From Nymphalis io (Eukaryota; Arthropoda; Insecta; Lepidoptera; Nymphalidae): a stretch of 64,000 nucleotides of DNA. This document shows positions 1 to 11,987 of the stretch, in pieces; position 1 is the first letter of the stretch; each line of letters opens with the position of its first letter. The stretch is from positions 7,197,001 through 7,261,000 of the forward strand of contig NC_065889.1 in NCBI RefSeq assembly GCF_905147045.1. The letters are read 5' to 3'. The position numbers and the translations under genes were made by a program. Below the pieces are notes generated by a model, which did not search any database, was not told the origin of the DNA, and saw only the letters and a list, made by a program, of their open reading frames with translations.

Positions 1-143
1 CAGCGTGGGCAGGCCCCCTACAAGGTGGACCAACGACTTTCCGAGTCGCGGGAAGCCGTTGGATGCGAGCAGCGCAAGACCGGCCAACGTGGAAATCAAT
101 TTGGGGGAGGCCTTTGTCCAGCAGTGGACGGCTTTCAGCTGAT

Positions 144-174
<31 letters not shown>
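1..174 (+). mobile_element. 3' end of an RTE-type non-LTR retrotransposon with TGA-repeat tail
   Basis: The frame starting at base 2 reads a typical RTE/BovB reverse-transcriptase C-terminus (GRPPTRWTNDF, then GEAFVQQWTAFS and a stop near 140). It is followed directly by about ten TGA/ATG repeats at 145-174. Simple-repeat tails instead of poly(A) are usual for RTE-clade LINEs. The element lies in the intron after exon 10 of the minus-strand ABCC gene and is cut by the left edge. A few frame irregularities in the middle suggest decay. Confidence 0.75.
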
Positions 175-176
<2 letters not shown>

Positions 177-565
177 TTTAAACTGGAAACACATTTAATT
201 TAAAAAGCTACTTAAACTTGAAAAATGAAACATATAAATATATTTAATCTTAAAAGCATTTTCAACACCGCCACGATACAGGGACCCCACTTCTGACACT
301 TTTCTGTTAATCCAAATATATATAATACTTATAATGTTTTTTATCAAAGAAAAGAAACATTGTAAGTAGAATCTACGGCGGTCATATTTATTAATTACAT
401 GACTTTATGTAAATTATCATGAATCAATTTAAATTATATCTCGGTGCTATTTTTAAAAATATAATGTATCCCATGTATGATAATATTATGATATGGTTTA
501 TCAATTACTGAATATAAATATTAAAACTAGATTCTATAAAAATAGTAATATAAAATGATACTAAC
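175..565. other. Intron sequence, minus-strand ABCC gene
   Basis: AT-rich sequence between the LINE tail and the donor of exon 10 (minus-strand GTTAGT at 565-560). No further ABCC exon was found here. The next expected exon, carrying the ABC signature LSGGQ, must lie outside the window. Confidence 0.6.
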
Positions 566-3515
566 CTCCTTGTACCTGTTCACGTCATACGGCAATCCAA
601 ATAAAATATTTTCTCTTACAGTCGCTGGGAATAACCACGACTCTTGACAAGCGTAAGACATGCTTCCCTTAATTGTCAAATTACCACTGTTCACTGGTAG
701 TTCACGAAGAAGTACTTGCAATAAGGAAGACTAAAAAATATACAAATACGTTATGCAATTTTGTAAACCTGCAAAGCTAACCTATAAAAAAATATAAAAG
801 TTTCAAACACAAGATCGAATTTCGAAAACGACCGAACGAAAAAAAATAGAAAATAAAAACGAAACGAAAATATTTTGACCTTTCCTGATCCAACAGCTCC
901 TATAATGGCACACAACTTTCCCTTCTTTAAGTGCATAGTTATGTTCTTAAGAGTCATTTCTTCGGGACTTTTAGATACATCCCATGAAGCACTCACACCA
1001 GACAATTCAACCATGGTTTCTCCTACTACCGAAGTGCGTGGACTGACTACAAAACAACTTAGTATAAATTGCAAGCTACAATTTAAGTCTAAATCGTAAC
1101 ATTTTATGGAACAAACATTTTAAATCCCACGATTCGATTTAAAAGTCGGAGATCTTAAGGTCTTATACCAGTTTTATTGAGGGTAAAATTACCAAAATAA
1201 GGAATTTAAAAAAAAAACTTATATTTATTAATATTTGAAAAATGTCTTATATTAGTGTTAGCGTATTATTAACAGAATATATATACGTATGCCAGAAATC
1301 AACTTAATTGATGATTGATTTGATAAACTTTTTATGTATATTTAAAATAGATAATCCTTATCCTTGAAAAATATTAAAAATAATTACTTTACCAATAGAA
1401 AGTCTGGAATTTTCTTTTGTAGAATATTTTTGTGCAACTATTGAATTTGAATCAATGGTCGTCATTTTTCCCTTAAAGACCACTGGGACAATCATTGCTG
1501 TAGGTTTCTTTAACAGTGATAAATCTTCTCTTTCATCTAATGTAAGAGAAATAGACAAAACTTCACCAAAGTAATTTCAATAATCGTTACTTCGAATAAC
1601 AAAAGGATATTGGTTATTGAACAACAATTATATCGACGTAGTAGTTACTTACCCATTATCAGTACATTCTGTATTCGCCCTAAAGATACTTTTAACTCTG
1701 ACAAACTTGCGATTGCAAGTGGTAAAATAAAACTTAAATTCATTTGCACTATTCCAAGAAATACTTTAATAGGATATATCTGAAATTAATTTATTAATTT
1801 TATAATATTATAATTTATAAAAAATACATTTTTAATGTAAACAAAATAATGAATACTGTTTTATTTGTATATTATATCGATGTGTTACAGTTATATAATA
1901 AAATTAATATAATTATTTTAACGTTTAAACAAATTACCATATCAGCTCTTAGTAAATTTCCCGAGAGAATGAAAGTCAACGCCGTGAGGAACAAAGTACT
2001 ACGCTCTGCAAACATCATGAATCCTAAAAAGACGCTACGAACGAATATTGACTTCCTGAGCGCGGCGAGCTCAAAGGCTCGCGCCACTTTTACCACGTGC
2101 TGAAACGACTTCTCCCAGGCATACATTTTTATAACCTGTACAGGGAAAAAGTTTTATAATTGATTAAAATTAAAACATAACTCTATTAAAATTTACATAT
2201 AATTTTACATTTAATTTACCTGAATACCATTTATAATTTCACTCATTAATTTAATGCGTTTATCAGTTCTTTGTGCTACATTCCGTCTAATAACAGCCGT
2301 TAATTTTGTAAGACAAGCTAGAAAATAACATTATTTTACAAAACATTAACATTAATTAACATTTTTATTAAATGATCAAATAATACCTTGTATAGGAAGA
2401 ACTAAGAGGACAACACCAAAAAGTCCAACGTATGGTGCATATCCAGCAGCTTCGTACAAAAAGTACATCACAATCGCTAATTGTAATGGGACCAACCATA
2501 AATAGTGCAGAAACATGAATGCCATATCAAAACGAGCCACATCATTTGACAGTATGTTCACCAATTTTCCAGCAGCTACTTCCGAAATAGACAACTGGTT
2601 CATACGCAGTATCTACCGAAGTTAAGATTCTATTTTAATTGCGATTTTTTACTATGAGACTTTTTTAAATCCCAATATATTTGATGTAGTTAATCGTTAT
2701 CGTTAAAAGTTTCTATATCTATAATATTACCTTTCTATATATTAGAGATGAGCACGCTACTTTCACTTTTAAACTAAATCGATTCACGAACAAGTTGTTA
2801 TGATGCTGGCTTAAGGCACCGACTAAGTTTAATGCTAACATTCCAATCGCATAAAATCCCGCTTCTTGTCTTGTTATAGACTGACTTGCATTAGCTGACC
2901 AGTAAGATAGAAGCTCAGAAAAAAGTAAAGGTTGAACAGTCCTGTTTAAGGTGATAGAAAATAACGATATAAATGTTTTTATAAATGCCAATAAAATATA
3001 TAAAATTATTCTTTCACTAGAAATACCTTGCCGTGGCGTTAATCAAAAGAAGAAACGCTCCAGGAAGATACGCTAACCAGTACGCCTTCGTAAGTGCTTT
3101 GACAAGTGACGGCTTACGATTCTCTCGCAGAGCTCTATCGTATTCCTCTAGCCAATATCTAAATTAAATTCACACATTGCAATCATAAGTCTATACTCGC
3201 AATTATTTATAAAAATATATATTAAACAATTCACTTATTATAATTTATATATGTATACGAATTATTAGGAAATGTGTGTAAATATAATAATATATCTAAA
3301 AAAAGCTATAAAATGAACGCAAATATAAATCTTTACCTTTCAAATTTTCCTCCAAGCCTGTCAGAATCATATTGCTTGCTTGGAATTATTAGGTCATCTT
3401 CTTCTATGTCCCTTTTATTTCCTCTGTAGAGAACTGGACATATCCAACAAATAAACAATCTTGATAATATATTTGGTTTATTTCTTTTTTTACCAACATC
3501 AGGTTTATCTTCCAT
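566..3515 (-). CDS. ABCC4-like: ABCC4-like ABC transporter, 5' half (10 exons, cut by window edge)
   Basis: A full-type ABC exporter of subfamily C that lacks the extra N-terminal TMD0, expected in the plasma membrane as an ATP-driven organic-anion pump. Exons in transcription order: 3515-3337, 3158-3027, 2941-2731, 2612-2387, 2317-2220, 2135-1938, 1779-1653, 1536-1393, 1046-880, 730-566. All have GT-AG borders and compatible phases, giving 549 codons. The first ATG in frame is at 3515 (MEDKPDVGKK); the open frame reaches further up only through a GTG. Exons 2-7 encode TMD1, with family landmarks LSNDVARFD, EIINGIQ and VIKMYAWEK. Exon 9 ends in the Walker A (GAVGSGK, about residues 488-494), completed by SS in exon 10, which also carries the Q-loop YACQESWLF. 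The ABC signature, Walker B and the second half must lie left of position 1. It is a paralogue of the plus-strand gene at 31480-63711. The family call is firm; the exact orthologue is not. Confidence 0.9.
880..1046 (-). other. NBD1 Walker A exon of the minus-strand ABCC gene
   Basis: This exon encodes the start of nucleotide-binding domain 1 (VVGETMVELSGVSASWD) through LKKGKLCAIIGAVGSGK. The Walker A is split by the intron at 731-879 and finished by SS in the exon at 566-730. The plus-strand paralogue splits its Walker A at the same codon (58386/58459), so this intron position predates the duplication. Confidence 0.88.
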
Positions 3516-3903
3516 TTTTTTTAATGTTTTTGACACTGCCTATTTATTTTTTAATTTATATATGATTTCTTTTTATTTATGATATTATTATTTAACATTA
3601 ACTCCGTTATCCGCTTAAACACACGTTTTATATGTAACAGACTATTGACTAATCTACTTGCCAACTGATAACAATGACAATCAATTTCGTATCATATACA
3701 ATTTTATTTCAAATTTAAAAATTAGGTGATACTAATAATAATAATAATAATAATAATTTTATTCAATTTGCTTATAATATCGATTGGCTTATAATATCGA
3801 ATTTTCAAACAAAAAAATATACTTTTACTGTTTATTACAAATTAAATAATACACAAATAATTTCGATAAAGTTGACATCAATTATAAAAAAACTATTTAA
3901 GGC
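3516..3903. other. Intergenic gap with an AAT microsatellite
   Basis: A gap of only about 390 bp separates the ATG of the minus-strand ABCC gene from the stop of the upstream minus-strand coiled-coil gene. It must hold the 3' end of one gene and the promoter and 5' UTR of the other. An AAT repeat lies at about 3733-3757. No clear TATA/initiator pair was seen for the ABCC gene. Confidence 0.6.
3831..3836 (-). terminator. Polyadenylation signal of the coiled-coil gene
   Basis: AATAAA on the minus strand, about 68 bp past the stop codon of the gene ending at 3904. It is the only canonical signal in the short 3' flank. Confidence 0.6.
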
Positions 3904-6873
3904 TTAATAATAAAATTTCTCCTTTCCATGAATTGGACAAACTCGAGAGCATAAAGAATCACAAGTGCACTTTGATTGAACTAGTTTTTGTTCAATACTC
4001 TCCACTAACATTTTTACATGACATATAGGTACCATTTTACAATTACAAATTTCGGAGTTAAGGTCCTTTACGTTACTATCTTTGACGTTTACAAATTTTT
4101 TGTACTGAGAAATATGATCAGAGGGAAGGTACAAAGAATCGTAAAGTGAATTTTTGTTTAATTCAAAAGCGGTTCCTTTTTGTTCATTGTCAATTTGTCG
4201 GCCACTACAATCATACCAATTTTTATATTTGGTGATATTGCTTAAGCTAGTGTTGTTTGAAGTATCTGTTAAACAGCATGTCTCTTTTGAATATTTTAAT
4301 ACAATTTCTTCTTCGTTATCAGCAGTTATTATCACATCACAAGCATTCGTTAAATCTTTCTGCTGACTAATGCTGCCAGTGCTTTTATTTATACAAATAT
4401 GTTCTGATCTTTTATGATTTGGTATCCTATTTATGATATAAAATAAATTGTTGGATGGATTTTCTTGTACTGACTTCGATATAGGATCATTTTTTTCATA
4501 TTTTGTTCCAACTGCGGATTTATTGCAAATTTCCATTGGGCAAACATACGAACAATTCAATTTATATCCACTACAGTGATTTGTGCATATGGAATCTATT
4601 GTTTTGGTAACTGCATTTTTAGGTACTTCCAATTGTTCTTTTACTAAATTTGATGAAATACTAGCCGTTATGTCATTCTTTATTTCCATTGCCTGTAATT
4701 TTTTACATTTAAATTTTATATTCTTAGTTAGTATTGATTGATTGGCAGTAACATTAAAATCTAAATAACATGGTTCACTAATAGTATACCGACATTTGCA
4801 GTCAGTTATGTAGCCACTTTTAAATTCACAAGAAACTTTTTTCTCTGCAGTGTTATTTTCTCGAAAGTTGTACTCACACGCCTCACACGATTTATTATCA
4901 ACAAAAATAGAAAATGCTTGAATAGAAGTATCTTCAAAATTATTTGCATGCTGATTACTTATGTTACTTTTATCATATTGTACAAAAACGTCATTACATT
5001 GTAATATTGATTCAGTCATCTGTTCTTTTGAGTTTTTTAAAGCAACATTTTCAATACTCATTTTATTTTCACATATGCATTTGTCCCTTAAACGCTGAAA
5101 ATCATTATCAATCAAATTAGAAACCTTATCCAAAATAGCAGGTAAAATGCTTTCTATACTACTATCGTTAGTAATACAAGAACACTGAACTCGCTTCATT
5201 TTGACCTTTAAATATTCTTGTAACAAACAATAAGCTCTTTTCCAACTTTCTTCACTAACGTTAAGTCCCATACATCTACAACTCAATCGGTTTGTATTTT
5301 CTGAAACAACTTCCTTAACTTTATTTAAAATGTTGGAAAATAATAGTTTTTCTTCTTCAGCAGTAATACGTTTTGATTTGTATGAAAAACGTTGAAATTC
5401 TACTAATTTTTCTTTAAAATGTTCTTCGAGTAAATTAAAAGCATTTAATTCTAAATCATTATATTGATCCTTGTTACAACAAACACATTTTGTTTGATCG
5501 TTATTTATTATGTCTGGAGTACTTTTTAAGATATTGTTTTTTTCATCAGATAATGTATTTGAGAGTCTCGAATTGTTTTTAATTGGTGTACATTGTATTT
5601 CAGAATTTATAAGATTTTTTGAATGTATTTGAGATCTTCTTACTTCTAAATTATTGAGGTTATCGTTACCAAGATTCGTGAAAGTAGAAATTGTATTCAT
5701 TTCATCAATCTCTTTAGTATTTTTTATTGCATTTGTCAGTGTAACTCCCAAAAATTTTACGTAATAATCACAATCGTCTGACAACAAGTCTGATTTTTTT
5801 AAAACATCTCCAACATAAGAATTCCCACATACTTCTAAATCTTTTTTATTAATACTATTGCTGTGTGATTCTTTGTCAACACTTTTGAATCTGGAATTGG
5901 CTTGCACGGAATAAACTTGTGATTCTTTTTTGAAATCAAGTTTACAGCTGTTTGGAGTTTGTATTTTGTGGATCTGATCTGGTTTGGTTACTTCATATGA
6001 TTTCATGCATATATCTTGTCCATCACCATATTTTATTTTATTATAATCATGGTTTGTATCTTTAAAAAAATTATCGTTACTTTTATCTAAATTAACTGTG
6101 CCAATATACTCAGAATTAGTGGTATTAGGGTAAACATCGTAATTCGTACCAATATCATGACCATTAGAACAACATTCCGGTACAAGATCACATGGAAATG
6201 TAGGATTAATATTATCCTCTATTAATATTTTGTCTATTCCGTTAACTGGTAAATATATGGTTGACTTGTTTTGTTTTATGTCATCACTCAAATTTTGAGA
6301 AAGGTTATTGTCATTTGTTTGATTTTCTTTGCTTTGGTTGTATAATATCGACTTATAAAGCACATCATTTTTGTCTCCTTTCCTGTTTAATAAAGTATCT
6401 AAAAGTTTTTCAATTGAAGTGTTTGATGGAATTTTATGAAAACAAACACACTCGCTAGGACAACTAGTTTGTGTTGAAAATTTATTAGCTTGAGTATCGG
6501 CATCTTCTTCTGGCGATATTTGTGACATTTTGTAACTAGATATGGTTTCCATTTTATTTTTTGATATATTTACTTGAAAGTTATCCTTTTGGGGAGGATC
6601 TTGCATTGAATTATCCCGTGTTCCACATAAGCATAGATTTACAGCAAATGACTGTTCAATTTTTTTTAATATTTTTTTCTTTTTATTTTCAATAACTCCA
6701 TATTGATTAGATTTGATAATATTTTGTTTTGTACTATAAGCCACCACCTTATTCTCAGATATATCTAATTGTCCTAAAGTTTTACCATTTTGAAATGTAT
6801 TTTCATTTTTTTTTTCTTCGACATCCTTAATACGTTTAATTTTTTTGTTTGTTAATGGAATATTATTCTGTTT
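3904..6873 (-). other. Large terminal exon of the coiled-coil gene (989 codons)
   Basis: A single open stretch of 2,970 nt is entered through the acceptor TTGCAG just above 6873. The apparent start codon above it (TTG at 6879) is part of that acceptor, so this is not a separate intronless gene. It encodes residues 674-1662. Cys-x-Cys pairs begin at residues 754, 815, 1136, 1205, 1237, 1272, 1365, 1616 and 1642. The block 1136-1272 is closely spaced. The protein ends in CTCDSLCSRVCPIHGKEKFYY-type sequence, a small Cys/His cluster that could bind metal. Confidence 0.85.
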
Positions 6874-9800
6874 CTGCAATTAAAAAAACAATAAAACGAA
6901 CAAGTCACGATTGAAGTTGAAAATATATAAAGCAATAAAGAATGTATATTTGTATTTATATATATCTTATTATAGCTTTTTATTAGTAAAATTCTAATAT
7001 AATTAGTTCATAAAAATTTAATTTACTTCGTAAGTCTGTGTTCGTATTGTTTATGTGCATAAATATTGATACTGCATGAAATCGATGGTTAAGCAATTAT
7101 TTATTAGCAAGAAATTTATCTCTTCGAAGATATCTGTGAAACTCTTCAATACCCATAATTACCTATACTGTTGATTCTATGGCTTACACTGTATACCGTA
7201 CTTACTTACCGAAGCTCGTTTAACTATTCTTGCTATTTTCCCTTCCATCTGTCGCAGATCTTCCTTTTTGACGGACTCCTAAAAATTATAAAATTCGTGA
7301 CTTGTTAATATAATTTGTAATATATATTATTATTGCTACTACTCCTTTCAGCTTAATACCTTCCTAAGATCTTCAACTTGAACCTTAAGTTGAGTGACAT
7401 CTTGTAATGTACGTTTAAAGTATGAAGGTGGACTCTCTGTGTTTTTTCGAGCAATGTGTGTTGTATTTGGTCTTTTAACGAGACACTGAAATACTGCTGC
7501 TGTAGAGACCAGAAATAATAATTATTGACGTAATATACAACCCAACAATTTAATTGTACTTTTTCGTAATAGTATTAGCAACATAAGAATTCTAGAAATA
7601 TAGCTACATAATATATCGAAATCACATGTAATGAAGAAAATGCTGTGCAAAAACAAGACAGAAACATTTTATGTATTACATTTCCAAGAAAATAAAAACG
7701 GTTCAGTAATTATTCTGAAGTAATAGTCGTTCACTGAAAACCTAATTGAGATATTTACACTCTTTAGCGAACAATTATATGATGTAAATATTTACAAAGT
7801 AAAACTTCCAAGATGCAGTAATGAAACAAAAGTTGAATGTAAACCATTTTATTGTTATTAAAACTAATCCAGTTAATAAATTCTCCATTGTTAAATATTC
7901 GAGTAATTACCCCTTAAAAAAATTACCCGGGCCATCATATAATCAAGAAATCCATCCATTTTCATACATTTTTATTATTCTGAATAAAACCTTTTTTTTT
8001 AAAGCCACTTCATGATATATTATAATTGGATGTTTGATTATTATATCGTTCCATATAACAATTTATAACACCTATAACTATTTGCAGGGCTAAACACCAT
8101 TATCACTTCAAACGTAATGATAAAAGATGATAAAAAATATATTGAGAAAATGTACACTCGACTGGCATAATTTGGAAAAATGGTTCTTAGCTGTGTATTG
8201 TTAATATTATATACTGATACAATTGAATATGTTACAACAAGTAAGCTATTTTTTATTAAAAACATATTCATACTTTTTTATTTTAATATAATATAGTGTT
8301 TCAATGCGAACATAATAGCAAACTCAGATAAATAAATATACATAAATAAATATCAAATCCGTCACACCATCTCAGAAATATGCAATACAAAACTAAGATT
8401 TAGATTAATCACCTCACGCAATATAAATTATTAATGAGCATCCAAAGAATTGTCTGAGCTTCATAATAAAAACTAAAGTTATTGTAGAAACATCTACATT
8501 TTCATTCCGTCTAGATTGCTAACGAAACATATCACTAGTAATTACATACTACAAAAGGTAATAATCAATTGAGCCCTTATGTTTAATGCAAGAGTACAAG
8601 GAAAGATTGATAAACATTGAACGTTATGAAGAAAACGTTCGTTAAGAGGAAGTGAACAATACTAGTAATAAAGACAGTTAAATGACTATACATTAACAAA
8701 TTTGTACAGCGCTTACGTTGCGGCCTGCATTCACAGGGAGGTGGTCCTTTAGAAATAATTTCCTTGGCTCTTTTTGTAATTTGATCGGCTCTCTCGTTAA
8801 AGAGTTGTTCTGCCAGTTTCGTAGCCATTTTTTGTGCTCGTCGTTCTATGTCTTGCTCTTGCGCGGCATCGTTTACTTCCACACTATAAGGCATTACTTG
8901 TGTCCGATCCACACAAGATTTACCGATCCACTATAGTATTAATAGTATTAATTATTAAATATTTAAGCCAAAACCGAAAAATAACATAACAATTGTTTTT
9001 TTATCATGCATAAATTAAAAACTAACTTTTGCGTGATATTTTTCAATAGATGTAGCAATTGCAATATCAAGCTCTCCAACGAGTAATTGCTCAAAAAAAT
9101 TTCGCAGGTTTGACTTAACAACACTAGAACGATCCCAGTTATGTTTATCTTCTAGACATTTAAGTAATTGGCATGGCATTGTTGATCCTGATTCACTTAA
9201 TTCAGACTGGAGTCCTCCGAAGAGATCAGAGAGTAAGGTAGATAAGAGTTGGGTACGAATAGAAGTACATGAGCATGTATCCTGAAAAAAAATGGTTGAA
9301 TTACTATACAATTTTTATTTTGTGTTAATTTACATATCAGTCCTGAAACAATCGGCAAAAGAACCTCAACAGAATTGCTTGTTTTGACTTTCCATTTTGT
9401 TAAACGAAAATAATAAAATAAATCTTTCTTATGTAGTAAATTAAAAATAAACGGCTTTCCTAAAAAACTCCAAGTTCCTAAGAGTTAGATGTTACATAGC
9501 CGACATATAATAAAAAATAAAACAATATTTACAAGTAACTTTTCCTCCGAAATGCATTGACAAAGGGCAGCGAGAGAAGGAGTTCGCTTCACATCTATGG
9601 CTTCATCCAGAGGAATTTTACATCTGCATTCTATCACTTTCTCCTTAAGTTTCATTAGTTCCTCTCTTTTCTGCTTCAACTCGTTAACTTTCCCTTGCAT
9701 GCGATTATCGCACATTGTCTTGCAACCATCCAGATCTTCCAATAAGCCTACTTTCTCTGTCCGTAATTCTGTAAGCTATAACGTTTTCTTTACTTGTATA

Positions 9801-11956
9801 AAAGCAATAGTTTTTTTATTAGGATATAATGCAATATTTGAAAAGGATGTGATCCTTGATTTCACTTATGACAAGTATTAAACTAGAGGTTGCAAGATTG
9901 GCTTATGTTTAAGGATACTACTCTGTTTTATGTGGTCGTAGTTAGATATGACATAGTACATAATCTTTGTTTTTTTTAATAAGACAAGTAGTTTCTCATA
10001 TAAGCACATGTAAACATACAATATCACTCTACATTATTATTGGATCACCTACAAACCACTAATAATGTATTGACATAATAAAAAATAAAACTGAATATGT
10101 TCTCAACGCGATATAAATAAACACGTGATATAAATAAAAATTGTAGCTATTATTTTTATGGGACATGTGTTATATTAATGCTTATCCCAAAAAATGTGGC
10201 TTTTTTTCTTTGTTGTTAATATCACTTGGAAATGGTTACACTTGCAAGCAAATGTCTCTAATATTATTTAGTAAGTTATCATGTTTGTCATATTAAATGA
10301 TGCTGCCACACTACATAATATACAAGTATATACAAATCAAAAATATAAGATTGCAAAAAAGTACCAACGACCAGAGTCGACGGAAACAGAGGGTAGAAAT
10401 TATTACTTAGATTTCTTCTTCTGAAGTAAGATTAGTTCTAGACCCACAACCTGACTGTGATGGAATATCAATACTTTTATGGCGAGTAATGGATAAAGAT
10501 CAGATTGTGATGCCTTTTGCTTTTTAACCTTATATAGCAGTTCTGGGATATAAGATAAGTTAAACAAAGAAATCTAGACTCTTAACAGACCTCAGTGCAT
10601 TGTTAAAAAAATGGAATGAATACATTAGTTTTATTGATGACTTAATAAAAAGTAACCCCAGACGGATGCAGGCAGTTTAATCAGTAAGAGTAGGTACAAT
10701 AAAATACTTCTTAAAAGTATAACATTCGATCGAATTTGATGTTATCAATTAAGCAATTCCTCAATAAACGCGATTCAAGTTAATTAATATAAATTAAAAA
10801 GATATATTATTTTGCATTCCTCTAATTATGTATGTTGGAGTTTTAATATAAATGCATAATATATATAATATTGCCTCTATACAAAAGTAATCGGAAATGG
10901 GTGTGTACAGTATGCCAAGTGTGTCATTTGATTCGTTGTTAAGTCCCACATAGAGGCAGATTAAACAAGTTATCTCTGGAATTGTTAAACGCACATTATT
11001 ACTGAAGTAACAAAACTTGATATTAAGTATATTAAAACTCAATATAATTATTTAATCACTAACATGTTGATAGGCGAAATATGACGTTGAAATTAGAGTT
11101 TAAAAGTTTTAAGCTTCTCACGCTTCTCACCTTCTTACGCTGTTTTGTTTCAATAAGTAAATTGAATAACAATAAGTATATTATAATTTTTTTTTACCAA
11201 GACAAAACATAGATAACTTATTGCACATATGTATATTTTGATATAAGACTATACCATTTGAAATAATTACGTGTTAAATATGTAGTGTATTATTTTACTG
11301 AAGTAAATCAAACTTACTTGTAGTTTAATTTGTTTAACCTCAGACTCTTCATTCAATAGCTGATTTGAAACTTGTGTAATCTGTTCTTTAAGCATTCCGA
11401 GTTCCCCACGCAGCGCTATTTCTGCTTCATGCGTTAAACATCGTGCCGATTGTATTTCACTCTCTAGAGATGAAACTTTTCTACGAACCTGATCTTCTTT
11501 AAACTGAATTTAAAAAAAAATTGTTATTAATTTAAGAAGTAGATTCGGGTTCAATGGCTATAAGTCGTATATTCTATTCTAATTAAAGGAGAAGAAAAGA
11601 TAAATAAACGACTTTGACCTTGAATTCACATTCGAGGTTGTGAGGTTGTGTTACATTGTGAGGTGTTTAGCTATAATTATTTATATATTTAGAGATGTAA
11701 AGGAAACTTTTGATAACTAAATAAGAAAGTATAAAATTCATTCATCCATCATTATTTTTATAAACATCCTTGTTCAAGGTCAGTGTTCTTAGTCAGTTCG
11801 GACAAAAATTGAATCTTAAGCAGCGGTGAAGTTGTTTTCGGAAGTTTGAAAGTTTAAAGTAGATTTTAGTACTTAAGTGAAATATTCTTGTACCATATAC
11901 AGGTATTAGTTTATGGTACAAAAGATATTAGTTTGTACTACATAATATAGCAGAAC

Positions 11957-11987
<31 letters not shown>

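Noticed and set aside
146..174. Repeat array such as CRISPR
   Set aside because: It is a simple TGA microsatellite, the tail of an RTE LINE.
3516..3536. Start of the minus-strand ABCC protein at 3536
   Set aside because: That codon is GTG; the first ATG is at 3515.
6874..6879. TTG start codon of an intronless 991-codon gene
   Set aside because: The TTG overlaps a TTGCAG splice acceptor, and upstream exons join in frame.
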